Below, piece by piece: positions 6,971 through 14,538 of a stretch of 17,189 bases of DNA; position 1 is the stretch's first letter, and the number at the start of each line of letters is the position of its first letter. Source of the stretch: CAZEAN01 sp964510225 (GTDB lineage: Bacteria; Planctomycetota; Planctomycetia; Isosphaerales; Isosphaeraceae); assembly GCA_964510225.1 (NCBI GenBank), contig CAZEAN010000120.1:1-17189 (forward strand), in the 5' to 3' direction. The notes beneath the pieces are model-generated. The model worked only from the letters and a program-made list of their open reading frames with translations, did no database searches and had not been told where the DNA came from. The position numbers and the translations under genes are program-made.

Positions 6971-7714
6971 ATGAATCGGTTGCAATCGAACGCCGACGAT
7001 CTTTATGTCAATGTGAATCTCAACACCGAAATGGAGTTACCACATGCACGAGACACGGTTCTTCACTTCTTTGAACAGATGAAAAAAGGGTTTCCCGACC
7101 TCCAAAATTTCTACACGCGAGAGAGCGGGGACTTGGTTCTCGAAGGTGACAAAGATCAGGGAAGCTACCGCTGGCTTGCAATTGAGCCGCGCCGGCTCTG
7201 TTCCGGTCAGGTTAATCCGTCGACGCCCGAAGAAGCCTACCGCCAGCACGAGATGGTCTTGGAGTTGGCTCCTCACTTGTTGACCATTAGCGTACTTGAT
7301 TGTGAGGCCCTCGATGTCATGTTTGGCTTTGACCTCACCTATGAGGGGAACCATGACGAGATTGTCGCCGAGGCACTCGGGATTGGCTGGGGACCAGAGG
7401 GATTACTCGATGTAAGCGGGAGCCGAGTGATTCATTATGAACCATCGATTACGCTCTCGCTTGAAGAGTCATGCCGACTTCAATGCCGACTGAGCGTCGA
7501 GACGAGGACCAACGCGTATCAGATCCGGACCGGTGAGTATTCGGAAGACCAGATCAGCGTGTACTTTACGGTCCGACAGTATTGGGGAACTGGGCCGGAG
7601 CGGAGCTTCGTGGAATCGTTCCGACGCCAATGCGAGATTGGTGAGGAAATGGTCCGAGAACGTATCGTTCCCCGGATTGTTCAACCGCTCGCTCAGGCGA
7701 TCGCGTCGCGATAA
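6971..7714 (+). CDS. Conserved-looking protein of unknown function, 247 residues
   Basis: I do not recognise a family. The product is soluble, with no signal peptide or membrane segment, acidic overall, with mixed alpha/beta-like composition. An AAGGA Shine-Dalgarno precedes ATG 6971 by about 9 bases and supports this start. Visible landmarks are MELPHARDTVLHFFEQM (residues 22-38), a Trp/Arg-rich stretch YRWLAIEPRRLCSG, a central MFGFDLTYEGNHDEI that looks like a beta hairpin, GIGWGPEGLL, and a C-terminal part with VYFTVRQYWGTG and a long amphipathic helix (SFVESFRRQCEIGEEMVRER). There are no obvious catalytic or metal-binding clusters. It is probably monocistronic: a 14-bp perfect hairpin separates it from the aminotransferase gene downstream. 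Codon use and base composition resemble its neighbours. It may be a planctomycete-specific family. Confidence 0.85.
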   Translation: MNRLQSNADDLYVNVNLNTEMELPHARDTVLHFFEQMKKGFPDLQNFYTRESGDLVLEGDKDQGSYRWLAIEPRRLCSGQVNPSTPEEAYRQHEMVLELAPHLLTISVLDCEALDVMFGFDLTYEGNHDEIVAEALGIGWGPEGLLDVSGSRVIHYEPSITLSLEESCRLQCRLSVETRTNAYQIRTGEYSEDQISVYFTVRQYWGTGPERSFVESFRRQCEIGEEMVRERIVPRIVQPLAQAIASR

Positions 7715-7738
7715 GCTGGTTCTTGATCAAATCAACCT

Positions 7739-7782
7739 GGCCCGATCAATCGACGTTCTTCGAGTCGCCGATTGATCGGGCC
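7739..7782 (+). terminator. Perfect 14-bp hairpin
   Basis: GGCCCGATCAATCG (7739-7752) pairs without mismatch with 7769-7782 around a 16-base loop that can itself fold (CGAC / GTCG). It lies 24 bp after the stop at 7714 and 35 bp before ATG 7818. There is no U tract. It could terminate the upstream gene or attenuate transcription into the aminotransferase gene. Confidence 0.65.
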
Positions 7783-7817
7783 GACTCATTCAATGGGCCG
7801 CAGAGAGAGCCGATCCA

Positions 7818-9065
7818 ATGCCGAGACTGAGCACCCTCGCAGAGCACCTAACTACTGAATCGGCGTTCACAGTGTTGGCCGCAGCACGAGGGCTCAAGGG
7901 CCAAGGTAAGAAAGTTGTTGAATTGGAAATCGGTGACAGCCCGTTTCCGAGCACACCGTCAGCTGTTGAAGCTGGGATCAATGCAATTCGTGCGGGTAAG
8001 ACTGGGTATGGACCGAGCATCGGACTCCCCGAGTTTCGTGACGCCGCCGCTCGTTTTGTCGGTCGTGAGTTTGGCATTGAGGCGACCGCAGAAAACATCG
8101 TTGCGGCCTCAGGAGCGAAACCGTTCGAGCAGTATTTCGCGGAGGCGGTCTTAGAACGTGGCGATGGCTGCCTGATCTTTAGCCCACAGTTTCCGACCTA
8201 TCTCCCGAACCTGGATCGAGTCGGTGCTCGTGCAGTCTTGACCCCACTCCGCTTTGAAGACCAGTTCCGACCGCAAGCCGAGGCCGTCGCTCGCTTTATC
8301 AAGGAGGATCCGAAGCCAAGAGCTATCCTCCTCAATTCGCCGCACAACCCAACCGGCGGTGTTGCAACCGGGGCGGATCTTGATGCGATCGCTGATCTCG
8401 TTCGTGGCACTGACCTGATGATTCTCTCCGATGAACCCTATTGTCACATGGTCTGGGAGGGGCGGCACGAGTCGATTCTGAGTCGTCCTGGAATGTATGA
8501 ACATGTCGTCGCAGCGTATACTTTTAGTAAGTCATACAGCATGAGCGGTTGGCGAATTGGCTTTGCCGTTGCCCATCCGAAGCTTGCTGCGGCAATGGGC
8601 AAGTTGATCAATACGACGGCGTCATGTAGTCCACCTTTTGTCCAGCTCGCAGCGTCGGCCGCGCTTGATCATGATCAAGCACAGCGCGATCGTGATATGA
8701 AAGAGTTCCAGTCAAAGGTGAATCGACTTGCGGAAGGTCTTGCAAAGATCGATGGAATTACGATCAATCGACCCGCCGGCACCTTTTATGTCTTCCCCAA
8801 CGTGGAACCAATCTGCCAACGACTTGGGCTAACCTCCCACGGATTGGCTATGTACTTGCTTGAGGGGGCTGATGACGGCTTTGGCGTCGCTTGTCTGGGC
8901 GGTGAATGTTTTGGCGAGGCGGGAGCTGGATTCATCCGGTTCAGTTGCGCTGAACCGGATGACCTGATTGATCAAGCCCTCGAATTTCTCCCTCATGCAT
9001 TCTCGCGGACCGATCGAGCGTCAGCGTTTCTCAAAGCGCATCCAGAATTTCGACTTGAAAAGTGA
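7818..9065 (+). CDS. PLP-dependent class I/II aminotransferase
   Basis: The product is 415 residues, a normal length for fold-type I aminotransferases of the AspC-like group (Aminotran_1_2). Key residues are in place: GYGPSIGLPEFRDA (residues 63-76), the cofactor phosphate loop SGAKPF (98-103), NSPHNPTGG with Asn177, Asp205 and Tyr208 in SDEPYCH, Lys238 in TFSKSYSMSGWRIGF as the Schiff-base lysine, Arg246 for phosphate, and Arg374 in FIRFSCAEP for the substrate carboxylate. It should transfer an amino group between an amino acid and a 2-oxo acid in the cytoplasm; substrate specificity cannot be read from these motifs. A GAGAGAGC stretch precedes ATG 7818. The gene ends 26 bp from the convergent adaptor gene. 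It appears intact. Confidence 0.95.
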   Translation: MPRLSTLAEHLTTESAFTVLAAARGLKGQGKKVVELEIGDSPFPSTPSAVEAGINAIRAGKTGYGPSIGLPEFRDAAARFVGREFGIEATAENIVAASGAKPFEQYFAEAVLERGDGCLIFSPQFPTYLPNLDRVGARAVLTPLRFEDQFRPQAEAVARFIKEDPKPRAILLNSPHNPTGGVATGADLDAIADLVRGTDLMILSDEPYCHMVWEGRHESILSRPGMYEHVVAAYTFSKSYSMSGWRIGFAVAHPKLAAAMGKLINTTASCSPPFVQLAASAALDHDQAQRDRDMKEFQSKVNRLAEGLAKIDGITINRPAGTFYVFPNVEPICQRLGLTSHGLAMYLLEGADDGFGVACLGGECFGEAGAGFIRFSCAEPDDLIDQALEFLPHAFSRTDRASAFLKAHPEFRLEK

Positions 9066-9071
9066 GCGAAT

Positions 9072-9103
9072 CTCTGGGTCTGAACGCGGGATCAGTCCGA
9101 GAG
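9072..9103. terminator. Possible shared hairpin between convergent genes
   Basis: CTCTGG...CTGA (9072-9083) can pair with TCAG...CCGAGAG (9092-9103) with a small internal bulge and one G-T pair. It lies between the stops of the aminotransferase and adaptor genes and overlaps the last codons of the adaptor. There is no U tract; weak evidence. Confidence 0.25.
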
Positions 9104-10921
9104 TCGAGCAATTGTCGTGTTCTCGACGCGCTCATTACTGTTGGCGTCGGGAAGGATCGGAGTGGGAGTTGGGAGGCTTAGAGGATTGGCCAGGACGCGA
9201 TCCCCTTCGCTTAGCCCTTCCTGAACCTCAGCAAATTGCCAGTTGAGCAGGCCGAGTTTCAAGGGACGCCACTCGAAATCATTGGGGCCTTGAGGGACCG
9301 CAGCGAAGGCTGATCGACCAACCCATCGGATGGAACCAATGGGGATTCGGATTGCATCAGGGACGTCTCCGATGTGGAAGGCAACCTCTGCGCTCAGACC
9401 GGTCCTGAGTCCTTCAAAGCCACCATCAACGCTGACGATCCCGGTGTAAAGCCTGACATCGGAGACGATATAGGGAGGCGCGGGGATCGGCTTGAGTTTC
9501 ACCAACTGACCACGAAGAGGTTGGTCAGGGAAGGCATCGACGCGGACTTCGGCCTGTTGTCCTACTTGTATTGAGCTAAATCTCGTTTCATTAATATTGA
9601 CCCGAACCTGCATCTTCGTGGGATCAGGGATGTTGATAATCGCTTGGCCTTCGCGGACCGTTGTTCCTTCCATGATCTGATCTTCAACCCGTCCCCAACC
9701 ATTGACTTCTTGAGCATAAACAGCAATCCCATCATCTGGTGCGTACAGTTTGCAGTTTGCAATAGCCCGCTCAAGACGTTGTTGTCTCTGCTCTTCAATT
9801 TTGTAGGCTTCTTCTTGCGTTAGGACATCCGATCTTACAGAAGCGATCTTCGCTTCCAAGCTGGTCAGAATTCGTGGTCCCGTGTATTTCCTCAACCTTT
9901 TTTCCATCTCAATGACGTTGTTGAGCAGAATCTCTTGTTGCTCGTGGAAGAGTTCGTCACCGAGGACTTGGGCAGCACTCCGAAGCCCCTTCTGCTTCAT
10001 CTCTTGTGACCAAGCTAGCGTCTCTCCGGCTTGACGCTCTTGGAGGCGTTGCAGTTCAATCGACTGCTTGAGATTCTCAATATCTTGCGGGTAGATCCCG
10101 TCCTTGTATTCGCGGTATTCGATATTGGCGACATCGAGAATTGTTTGCGCCTGAATCAGCCAGGACTTCGCCTGCGCGGTTCGGATCTTCTGAAGTTGGA
10201 GTTCATCTTCGAACGCGGAGCTATCAAGCTCACAAACGAGCTGGCCCGTCTCGACAGGTGAGCCTTCTTCGATCAGCCAGATGATCGTGGTTGATCCGTA
10301 GCGCCCAGAACCATTGTCGCCGCCGCGGCCACCTCCACCACTCTGTCGACTCCGCGAAGTTGAAATGCTCCCCCCACCGCTGGATCCCCGGATTGGAACA
10401 TGCGGTGTGACTCGATAACTGAAACTCTGAATATCCTGAGGGCGGAGAACAGATCCACCGGATCCACCGGTCGCTGCAGTTCCAGCTCCTCCAGCTCCCC
10501 CTGCTGCAGCGCCTCCTCCGCCAGTGGCCTGGGTCGTGCCACCACCGCCAGCAGAGCTTGAGGAGGAACTCCGGCTTGGTGTGAATCCTGAGCTACCCCC
10601 TCCGACGGCTCCTAGAATTGCTTCAACTTCACAATATACCGTCGCGTTGTTCGCGCTTTCGAACTCACCGGGTTCCACAAAATAGGCCGAGATGAGGCCT
10701 TGATCGATCTCCACCATCGGCCTCGGGTCTTTTTGTGATGAACTCGGATAGCCGATGACTTCGGTCAGCCCCGTTCGCCAGGCTCCGAATCCTGCGAGCG
10801 CAATGCCGCCAACAATAAGTAGGATCCCGAGGAGGACCTTGTTCAGAGTCGCACCGCGCCTCGGATTCGTCTCGGACTGACTGGTGAAGTTGATCCGAGC
10901 ATGTCTCGTTGCGACCATCAT
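9092..10921 (-). CDS. HlyD/MacA-type periplasmic adaptor with large Gly/Ser insert
   Basis: The product is 609 residues, longer than the usual 350-450 for adaptors. Residues 28-48 form one membrane helix. The lipoyl-like domain starts at about 93 (VYCEVEAI) and resumes at about 208 (GSTTIIWLIEEGSPVETGQL, CELDSSAFED). Residues about 105-207 between them are low-complexity Gly/Ser/Ala, with one ordinary-looking island at 157-178 (LRPQDIQSFSYRVTPHVPIR). Residues 236-390 are a long helical hairpin with Gln/Glu-rich heptads. The second half of the lipoyl domain (ANCKLYAPDDGIAVYAQEV) and beta-barrel and membrane-proximal domains (MQVRVNINETRFSSIQVGQQ, RIPIGSIRWVG) follow. Such proteins bridge an inner-membrane pump to an outer-membrane channel. 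No pump gene is adjacent; the nearest is the ABC unit at 14539-16748. A TGAGG site precedes ATG 10921. A paralogue-specific partner is possible. Confidence 0.9.
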   Translation of the reverse strand: MMVATRHARINFTSQSETNPRRGATLNKVLLGILLIVGGIALAGFGAWRTGLTEVIGYPSSSQKDPRPMVEIDQGLISAYFVEPGEFESANNATVYCEVEAILGAVGGGSSGFTPSRSSSSSSAGGGGTTQATGGGGAAAGGAGGAGTAATGGSGGSVLRPQDIQSFSYRVTPHVPIRGSSGGGSISTSRSRQSGGGGRGGDNGSGRYGSTTIIWLIEEGSPVETGQLVCELDSSAFEDELQLQKIRTAQAKSWLIQAQTILDVANIEYREYKDGIYPQDIENLKQSIELQRLQERQAGETLAWSQEMKQKGLRSAAQVLGDELFHEQQEILLNNVIEMEKRLRKYTGPRILTSLEAKIASVRSDVLTQEEAYKIEEQRQQRLERAIANCKLYAPDDGIAVYAQEVNGWGRVEDQIMEGTTVREGQAIINIPDPTKMQVRVNINETRFSSIQVGQQAEVRVDAFPDQPLRGQLVKLKPIPAPPYIVSDVRLYTGIVSVDGGFEGLRTGLSAEVAFHIGDVPDAIRIPIGSIRWVGRSAFAAVPQGPNDFEWRPLKLGLLNWQFAEVQEGLSEGDRVLANPLSLPTPTPILPDANSNERVENTTIARLSD

Positions 10922-11247
10922 CGGCGATACCTCAGCAAATCGGAGAGGGGAAGTGAAAGGTAGGTCGTGAATATTTTAATCTTCAGAGTCAATTCCCCAC
11001 CTAGAGGCCAGGATGTCCGGCTGAAAAGATCAGTGATAGCGAGTCTGACAAGCTGTTCGATCGGCGGGAATCAAGAATACGATCAATTCTTCTAGAATGA
11101 GCATACCTCTCTAGAGTTTCAAGCGACGCCGCCCTTTGGAATGTTCCAACTGAATTCGGAGATTTGGCGGTTTGTTCGATAGGAAAAGTCACCGGTACCA
11201 AAAACACCCTAGTATCCTCGAACGTGGTGGCGTTAATCAGGGCCGAT

Positions 11248-11277
11248 TTGAAGCTTCGATTTAGGCTGTGGTATCTT
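11248..11277 (+). promoter_or_regulatory. Candidate sigma70-like promoter for sod
   Basis: TTGAAG and TATCTT are separated by 18 bases, each matching the consensus at four of six positions. It is 146 bp upstream of ATG 11423. This is weak pattern matching only. Confidence 0.22.
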
Positions 11278-11300
11278 GGCGCAAAGCTCTGGAACGAAAG

Positions 11301-11324
11301 TGAAACACGACCATCATGGTTTCA
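11301..11324 (+). repeat. Inverted repeat in the sod leader
   Basis: TGAAAC (11301-11306) and GTTTCA (11319-11324) are exact inverted copies 12 bases apart; an inner ACCAT / ATGGT overlaps them. It could be a hairpin or an operator for the sod gene about 100 bp downstream. Confidence 0.3.
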
Positions 11325-11422
11325 ACGATCATCAATCAACAGCCAGGATCCTCCGGGATGGTCAGTTCCAGAACGATTTGGGCACTTTCGCAGAGTACGA
11401 CTACAGAGGAGAGAAGAATCTG

Positions 11423-12040
11423 ATGGCTGAGTACACCCTGCCCCCGCTCCCCTACCCGAGCAACGCCTTGGAACCTCACATCGACGCGAAGACGATGGAG
11501 ATCCACCATGGAAAACATCATCAAGCATATGTAACGAAGACCAACGACGCCCTCAAGGACCTCCCAGACTTTCAGAGCAAGCCGATCGATGAGTTGATCA
11601 CGATGCTCGACCAGCTTCCTGAATCAGTCCGGATGGCGGTCCGAAACAATGGTGGGGGGCATTCGAATCACTCACTCTTTTGGACTGTTATGAAGCCGGG
11701 CGGCGGTGGTACTCCTGAGGGTACCCTCGCCCAAGCGATCAACGATGCCTTCGGTAGCTTCGACGCGTTCAAAGAGCAGTTTGCGAAGGCTGCTGCCACT
11801 CGATTTGGTTCAGGATGGGCATGGTTGGTGGTGAAAGGCGGCAAGCTTGCCGTGACTTCGACGCCAAATCAAGATAGTCCGCTGATGGATGGTTCAGGGA
11901 CTCCGATTCTAGGGCTTGATGTTTGGGAACACGCTTACTATCTGAACTACCAAAATCGACGCCCAGACTACGTGGCTGCCTGGTGGAACACCGTCAATTG
12001 GGATGAAGTCGCTCGTCGATTCAGCGCCGCAACGGCTTGA
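11423..12040 (+). CDS. sodA: Superoxide dismutase, Mn-type (Fe/Mn family)
   Basis: From ATG 11423 the product is 205 residues, the usual length, beginning MAEYTLPPLPYPSNALEP as in MnSOD. The frame is open upstream to 11276, but that extension has no SOD similarity, while GAGGAGAGAAG precedes 11423. Metal ligands by comparison with E. coli SodA are His28 (EIHHGKHHQAYV), His83 (GGGHSNHSLFW), Asp166 and His170 (LDVWEHAYYLNY). Gln150 in STPNQDSPL and the glycines at 77-79 in place of the Fe-type Gln favour manganese, though cambialistic use cannot be excluded. It converts superoxide to oxygen and hydrogen peroxide. There is no signal peptide, so it is cytoplasmic. The 3' hairpin at 12099-12126 suggests a single-gene transcript. 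Confidence 0.96.
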   Translation: MAEYTLPPLPYPSNALEPHIDAKTMEIHHGKHHQAYVTKTNDALKDLPDFQSKPIDELITMLDQLPESVRMAVRNNGGGHSNHSLFWTVMKPGGGGTPEGTLAQAINDAFGSFDAFKEQFAKAAATRFGSGWAWLVVKGGKLAVTSTPNQDSPLMDGSGTPILGLDVWEHAYYLNYQNRRPDYVAAWWNTVNWDEVARRFSAATA

Positions 12041-12371
12041 GTCTCGGAACGCACAGATGTTGAACACAGACTACGTTCTTGAGAGCTAACGACTGAACCA
12101 ACCGGACTCTCGCCAAGGTCCGGTTGACCGAGAACGTGAAACTGTTATGATCTCCTCGCCTCGCGAGTCGTTACTTGCGGGTCGAGGCCCTACGTTTGCG
12201 CCTGCCTCCGTGCCTCCCACACCTCAAGACGCGGGCCAACAGGTGCCGGACAATTTCTGACTATTTGCATCGGCAATCCCCTCACGCCTACTTCTGGGAT
12301 TCCGATGGCCGAAATGGCAGTGCCGATTGTCTGGTTTGCTCGCAGCCATCCAGGATAGGGAGGAGATGCCG
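12041..12371. other. Intergenic stretch between sod and the lipoprotein gene
   Basis: It holds the sod hairpin at 12099-12126 and presumably the promoter of the lipoprotein gene. I see no gene or further repeat. Confidence 0.5.
12099..12126 (+). terminator. Hairpin after sod
   Basis: CAACCGGAC (12099-12107) pairs perfectly with GTCCGGTTG (12118-12126) around a 10-base loop, 58 bp after the sod stop. The tail is not T-rich. Confidence 0.55.
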
Positions 12372-12887
12372 ATGGAACGGCGGATGATCCATTGTGGTTT
12401 GGTTACATTCTCCGGCTTGATTCTGCTCGCGACCGTCTCAGGATGTGGACATCATCGGGGCGCTCGGGTTCCGGATGCTTACTATAGTATGGGCTCGAAG
12501 CCATCAGGACTGAGCCCGTCGGCGGCAAACCGCTCAGCGAATTCCTACAGCCCCGGCTCTGCCGGTGCACCGTCAAGTTACTATGATCCGTCGGCAACCG
12601 TAGCGGGTTACGACGAAGGGCTTGGTTACGCCTCGACACCCGGCGGATACAATCCTCAGTCGAGCTTGAGTCAACAAAGCTACCAGTCCGGCGTGATCCC
12701 TCAATACTCGTCCGGGACTTACGGGAATCAAGGAGGGGCACCAGCGTCCCAATCGGTCTACCCAAGTCCGTCGAGCCCTGGATTACCCTCGCCGACCGAC
12801 CCTTTTGCTCCCGCTCAGACCCCTAATTCCGGTTCCTCAACGCCTACAGTCCCTCAGATGCCGAACACATTTCCTTCGATTCCCTGA
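12372..12887 (+). CDS. Low-complexity lipoprotein, Ser/Pro/Tyr/Gln-rich
   Basis: From ATG 12372 the product is 171 residues. GGGAGGAG sits 6 bases before this ATG, which I prefer to the ATG at 12366 lying inside the ribosome site and to the upstream 12327. Residues 1-25 are a lipoprotein signal: MERRMIHCGL, a hydrophobic core, then lipobox VSGC with the Cys at about residue 25. The mature chain has essentially no hydrophobic core. It is a run of Ser, Pro, Gly, Tyr, Gln and Asn with motifs such as YNPQSSLSQQSYQSG and YPSPSSPGLPSP, probably disordered and surface-exposed or in the periplasm. No domain is recognised. A stem-loop follows the stop. It is likely a single-gene unit, with the pseudouridine synthase 145 bp downstream. 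Confidence 0.8.
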   Translation: MERRMIHCGLVTFSGLILLATVSGCGHHRGARVPDAYYSMGSKPSGLSPSAANRSANSYSPGSAGAPSSYYDPSATVAGYDEGLGYASTPGGYNPQSSLSQQSYQSGVIPQYSSGTYGNQGGAPASQSVYPSPSSPGLPSPTDPFAPAQTPNSGSSTPTVPQMPNTFPSIP

Positions 12888-12939
12888 ACTGATCATCCTA
12901 AGCCGGACGACATAAATAAAACGATCGGCCTCCGCAAGT

Positions 12940-12972
12940 GGCTGTAGCGGTGTTATTGACCCCGTTACAGCC
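12940..12972 (+). terminator. Stem-loop after the lipoprotein gene
   Basis: Arms 12940-12950 and 12962-12972 pair over 11 positions including one G-U, around an 11-base loop. It lies 52 bp past the stop at 12887 and ahead of the pseudouridine synthase gene. The tail TGTGCGCTCATTTG is only weakly U-rich. Confidence 0.5.
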
Positions 12973-13032
12973 TGTGCGCTCATTTGTCCTGAGCTGACCA
13001 CGACAAGTCGGACCTCAACCGATGGACCACCG

Positions 13033-13752
13033 ATGGCTACGGCGTCGCCGATCATCTTGATGGAGGATCCCCACCTCCTCGTTGTGGTGAAGCCGGCAGG
13101 AATGCTCACCCAAGGACGTCCCCGAGAAGGAATGAGTCTCGAGGGTTGGATCCGGTCCTATCTAAATCCATCGTCTCCCGATACTCCTTATCTGGGCGTC
13201 ATTCACCGACTCGATCGGCCTGTTTCGGGGGTGATGGTCTGGGCAAAAACGTTGAAGGCAGCGCGTCGGCTACATCAGCAGTTTGCGGATCGGGTGATCG
13301 AGAAGGAATATTGGGCGATTGTCTCCGGGCTACCGGAGCCCTCCGAAGGGATCTGGGACGACTGGCTTTTCGAAGAGAACACGGGTCTCGGGCCGAATGT
13401 CCAAGTCTGCGCTCCCGAGACTCCTCGGGCCCGACACGCGATCACTCGTTATCGCCGTGGCGAACCCCTTGAGCTGCCCCCGGGATGTTCATGGATTCGA
13501 CTCTGGCCGACCACGGGGCGGACCCACCAGCTCCGGGTTCAGGCAGGGAGCCGGGGGATCGCTGTTCTCGGGGATTCGACCTACGGATCGAATCAGCCGT
13601 TCCCTGAAGGAATCGCGCTCCACGCTCGGGCCTTACGTTTTCAACACCCGACGCTGCATTCGACAGTCGGATTCCAAGGGGCTCTCCCGCCGATCTGGAA
13701 TGAATCGGGAATTCGGTTACCCGAAGAATGGGACTCATCAACCGGGCTTTAG
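13033..13752 (+). CDS. RluA-family RNA pseudouridine synthase
   Basis: The product is 239 residues with the PseudoU_synth_2 fold. Motifs in order are LLVVVKPAGMLTQG (residues 15-28), the catalytic loop HRLDRPVSGVMVWAKT with Asp61 as nucleophile, ADRVIEKEYWAIVSG at about 84-98, and WPTTGRTHQLRVQ at about 158-170, with LHARALRFQHP near the C-terminus. It lacks the N-terminal S4 RNA-binding domain of RluC and RluD, so it resembles the short RluA/TruC-like group. It isomerises specific uridines in rRNA or tRNA; the target site cannot be deduced. ATG 13033 is the first in-frame start consistent with the fold; the Shine-Dalgarno is poor. Its stop lies five bases from the convergent greA stop. Confidence 0.93.
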   Translation: MATASPIILMEDPHLLVVVKPAGMLTQGRPREGMSLEGWIRSYLNPSSPDTPYLGVIHRLDRPVSGVMVWAKTLKAARRLHQQFADRVIEKEYWAIVSGLPEPSEGIWDDWLFEENTGLGPNVQVCAPETPRARHAITRYRRGEPLELPPGCSWIRLWPTTGRTHQLRVQAGSRGIAVLGDSTYGSNQPFPEGIALHARALRFQHPTLHSTVGFQGALPPIWNESGIRLPEEWDSSTGL

Positions 13753-13757
13753 TGACC

Positions 13758-14246
13758 TCAATCGTCAGCAGCCGATATCTCGACAACCTTGAATTTAATC
13801 GTGCCATTCGGCACATCGATTTCGGCGACTTCGCCGATCTTTTTGCCAATCAGTCCTTCGCCGATCGGGCTCGTACTGAGAATTCGGTTCCGATCGTAGT
13901 CCTCTTCACCAGGACCAACCAAGGTGAACTCTTCCTCGTCGTCGAGGTCGACGTCGAGCACCTTAACCTTGGAGCCGAAGACAACGCGGTCTGTAGGTAT
14001 CGACGATCTGTCCACGATGAATGAGCGGGCGAGTTGATCGGAAAGAAGGTCGATTTTTGCCTGAATCTCTCCTTGCTTCTCACGCGCAGCGTGGTACTCC
14101 GCGTTCTCCGAGAGGTCACCGAAAGCACGGGCCTCCGCAATCTGCTCCGCGATCTTTGACATCTCGACGTTCTTCATGTGATCCAATTCGGCTTTTTTTT
14201 TCTCGTATCCTTCCTTGGAAATGGGAATTCGATCAACTGATGGCAT
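13758..14246 (-). CDS. greA: Transcription elongation factor GreA
   Basis: The product is 162 residues, the standard length. The N-terminal coiled coil carries the hallmark EARAFGDLSENAEYHAAREK (residues 38-57), whose acidic tip (Asp and Glu in FGDLSENAEY) enters the RNA polymerase secondary channel to stimulate cleavage of backtracked RNA. The C-terminal globular domain includes FGSKVKVLDVD and the family end motif SPIGEGLIGKKIGEVAEIDV. The start at ATG 14246 is supported by AGGAGG about 9 bases upstream. Codons 16-18 are AAA AAA AAA after GAG, an A9 run at 14193-14201 that could promote polymerase slippage. It converges with the pseudouridine synthase gene with only 5 bp between the stops and no room for a separate terminator. 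Confidence 0.97.
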   Translation of the reverse strand: MPSVDRIPISKEGYEKKKAELDHMKNVEMSKIAEQIAEARAFGDLSENAEYHAAREKQGEIQAKIDLLSDQLARSFIVDRSSIPTDRVVFGSKVKVLDVDLDDEEEFTLVGPGEEDYDRNRILSTSPIGEGLIGKKIGEVAEIDVPNGTIKFKVVEISAADD

Positions 14247-14417
14247 GGTCTGAGCCTCCTGAAGCGTTGCGCCACGAATCCGGTGTCGATTGAGTACAGG
14301 TTAAATGATGAGTGAAAGACCCACCGACCTGGTTTGGAATCAAGATCGCACCAGACTAATTACTCGATACGGAGTCGGATCACCGAAGCAGGGTCTGAAA
14401 ACGGAACACAAAAAGAA

Positions 14418-14456
14418 CGCGACTCGGGAGAAACATCACGTGATTCCCGAGTCGCG
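14418..14456 (-). terminator. Strong terminator of the ABC transporter operon, possibly bidirectional
   Basis: CGCGACTCGGGA (14418-14429) pairs perfectly over 12 bp with 14445-14456. The loop contains the palindrome ATCACGTGAT. On the minus strand the tail is TTCTTTTTGTG; on the plus strand it is CTTTTAT. It lies 82 bp past the permease stop and is the best intrinsic terminator in the window. Confidence 0.85.
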
Positions 14457-14538
14457 CTTTTATGAAGATAATCGTAATGCCCAGCGGATCAGTCTGCAAG
14501 ATCGGAACAGAAGCACCGTACCCAATCCAAACTGGGGA

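Larger units (their letters stand above)
10922..11422. other. Divergent intergenic region between adaptor and sod genes
   Basis: About 500 bp without a supported gene. The sod frame is open back to 11276, but those 49 codons are not SOD-like. It should hold promoters for both divergent genes. A weak promoter candidate lies at 11248-11277 and an inverted repeat at 11301-11324. The rest shows only short palindromes such as CTCTAGAG near 11109. Confidence 0.5.

Noticed and set aside
11276..11422. 49-residue N-terminal extension of SOD
   Set aside because: It has no similarity to the SOD family, and an internal ATG gives the standard N-terminus.
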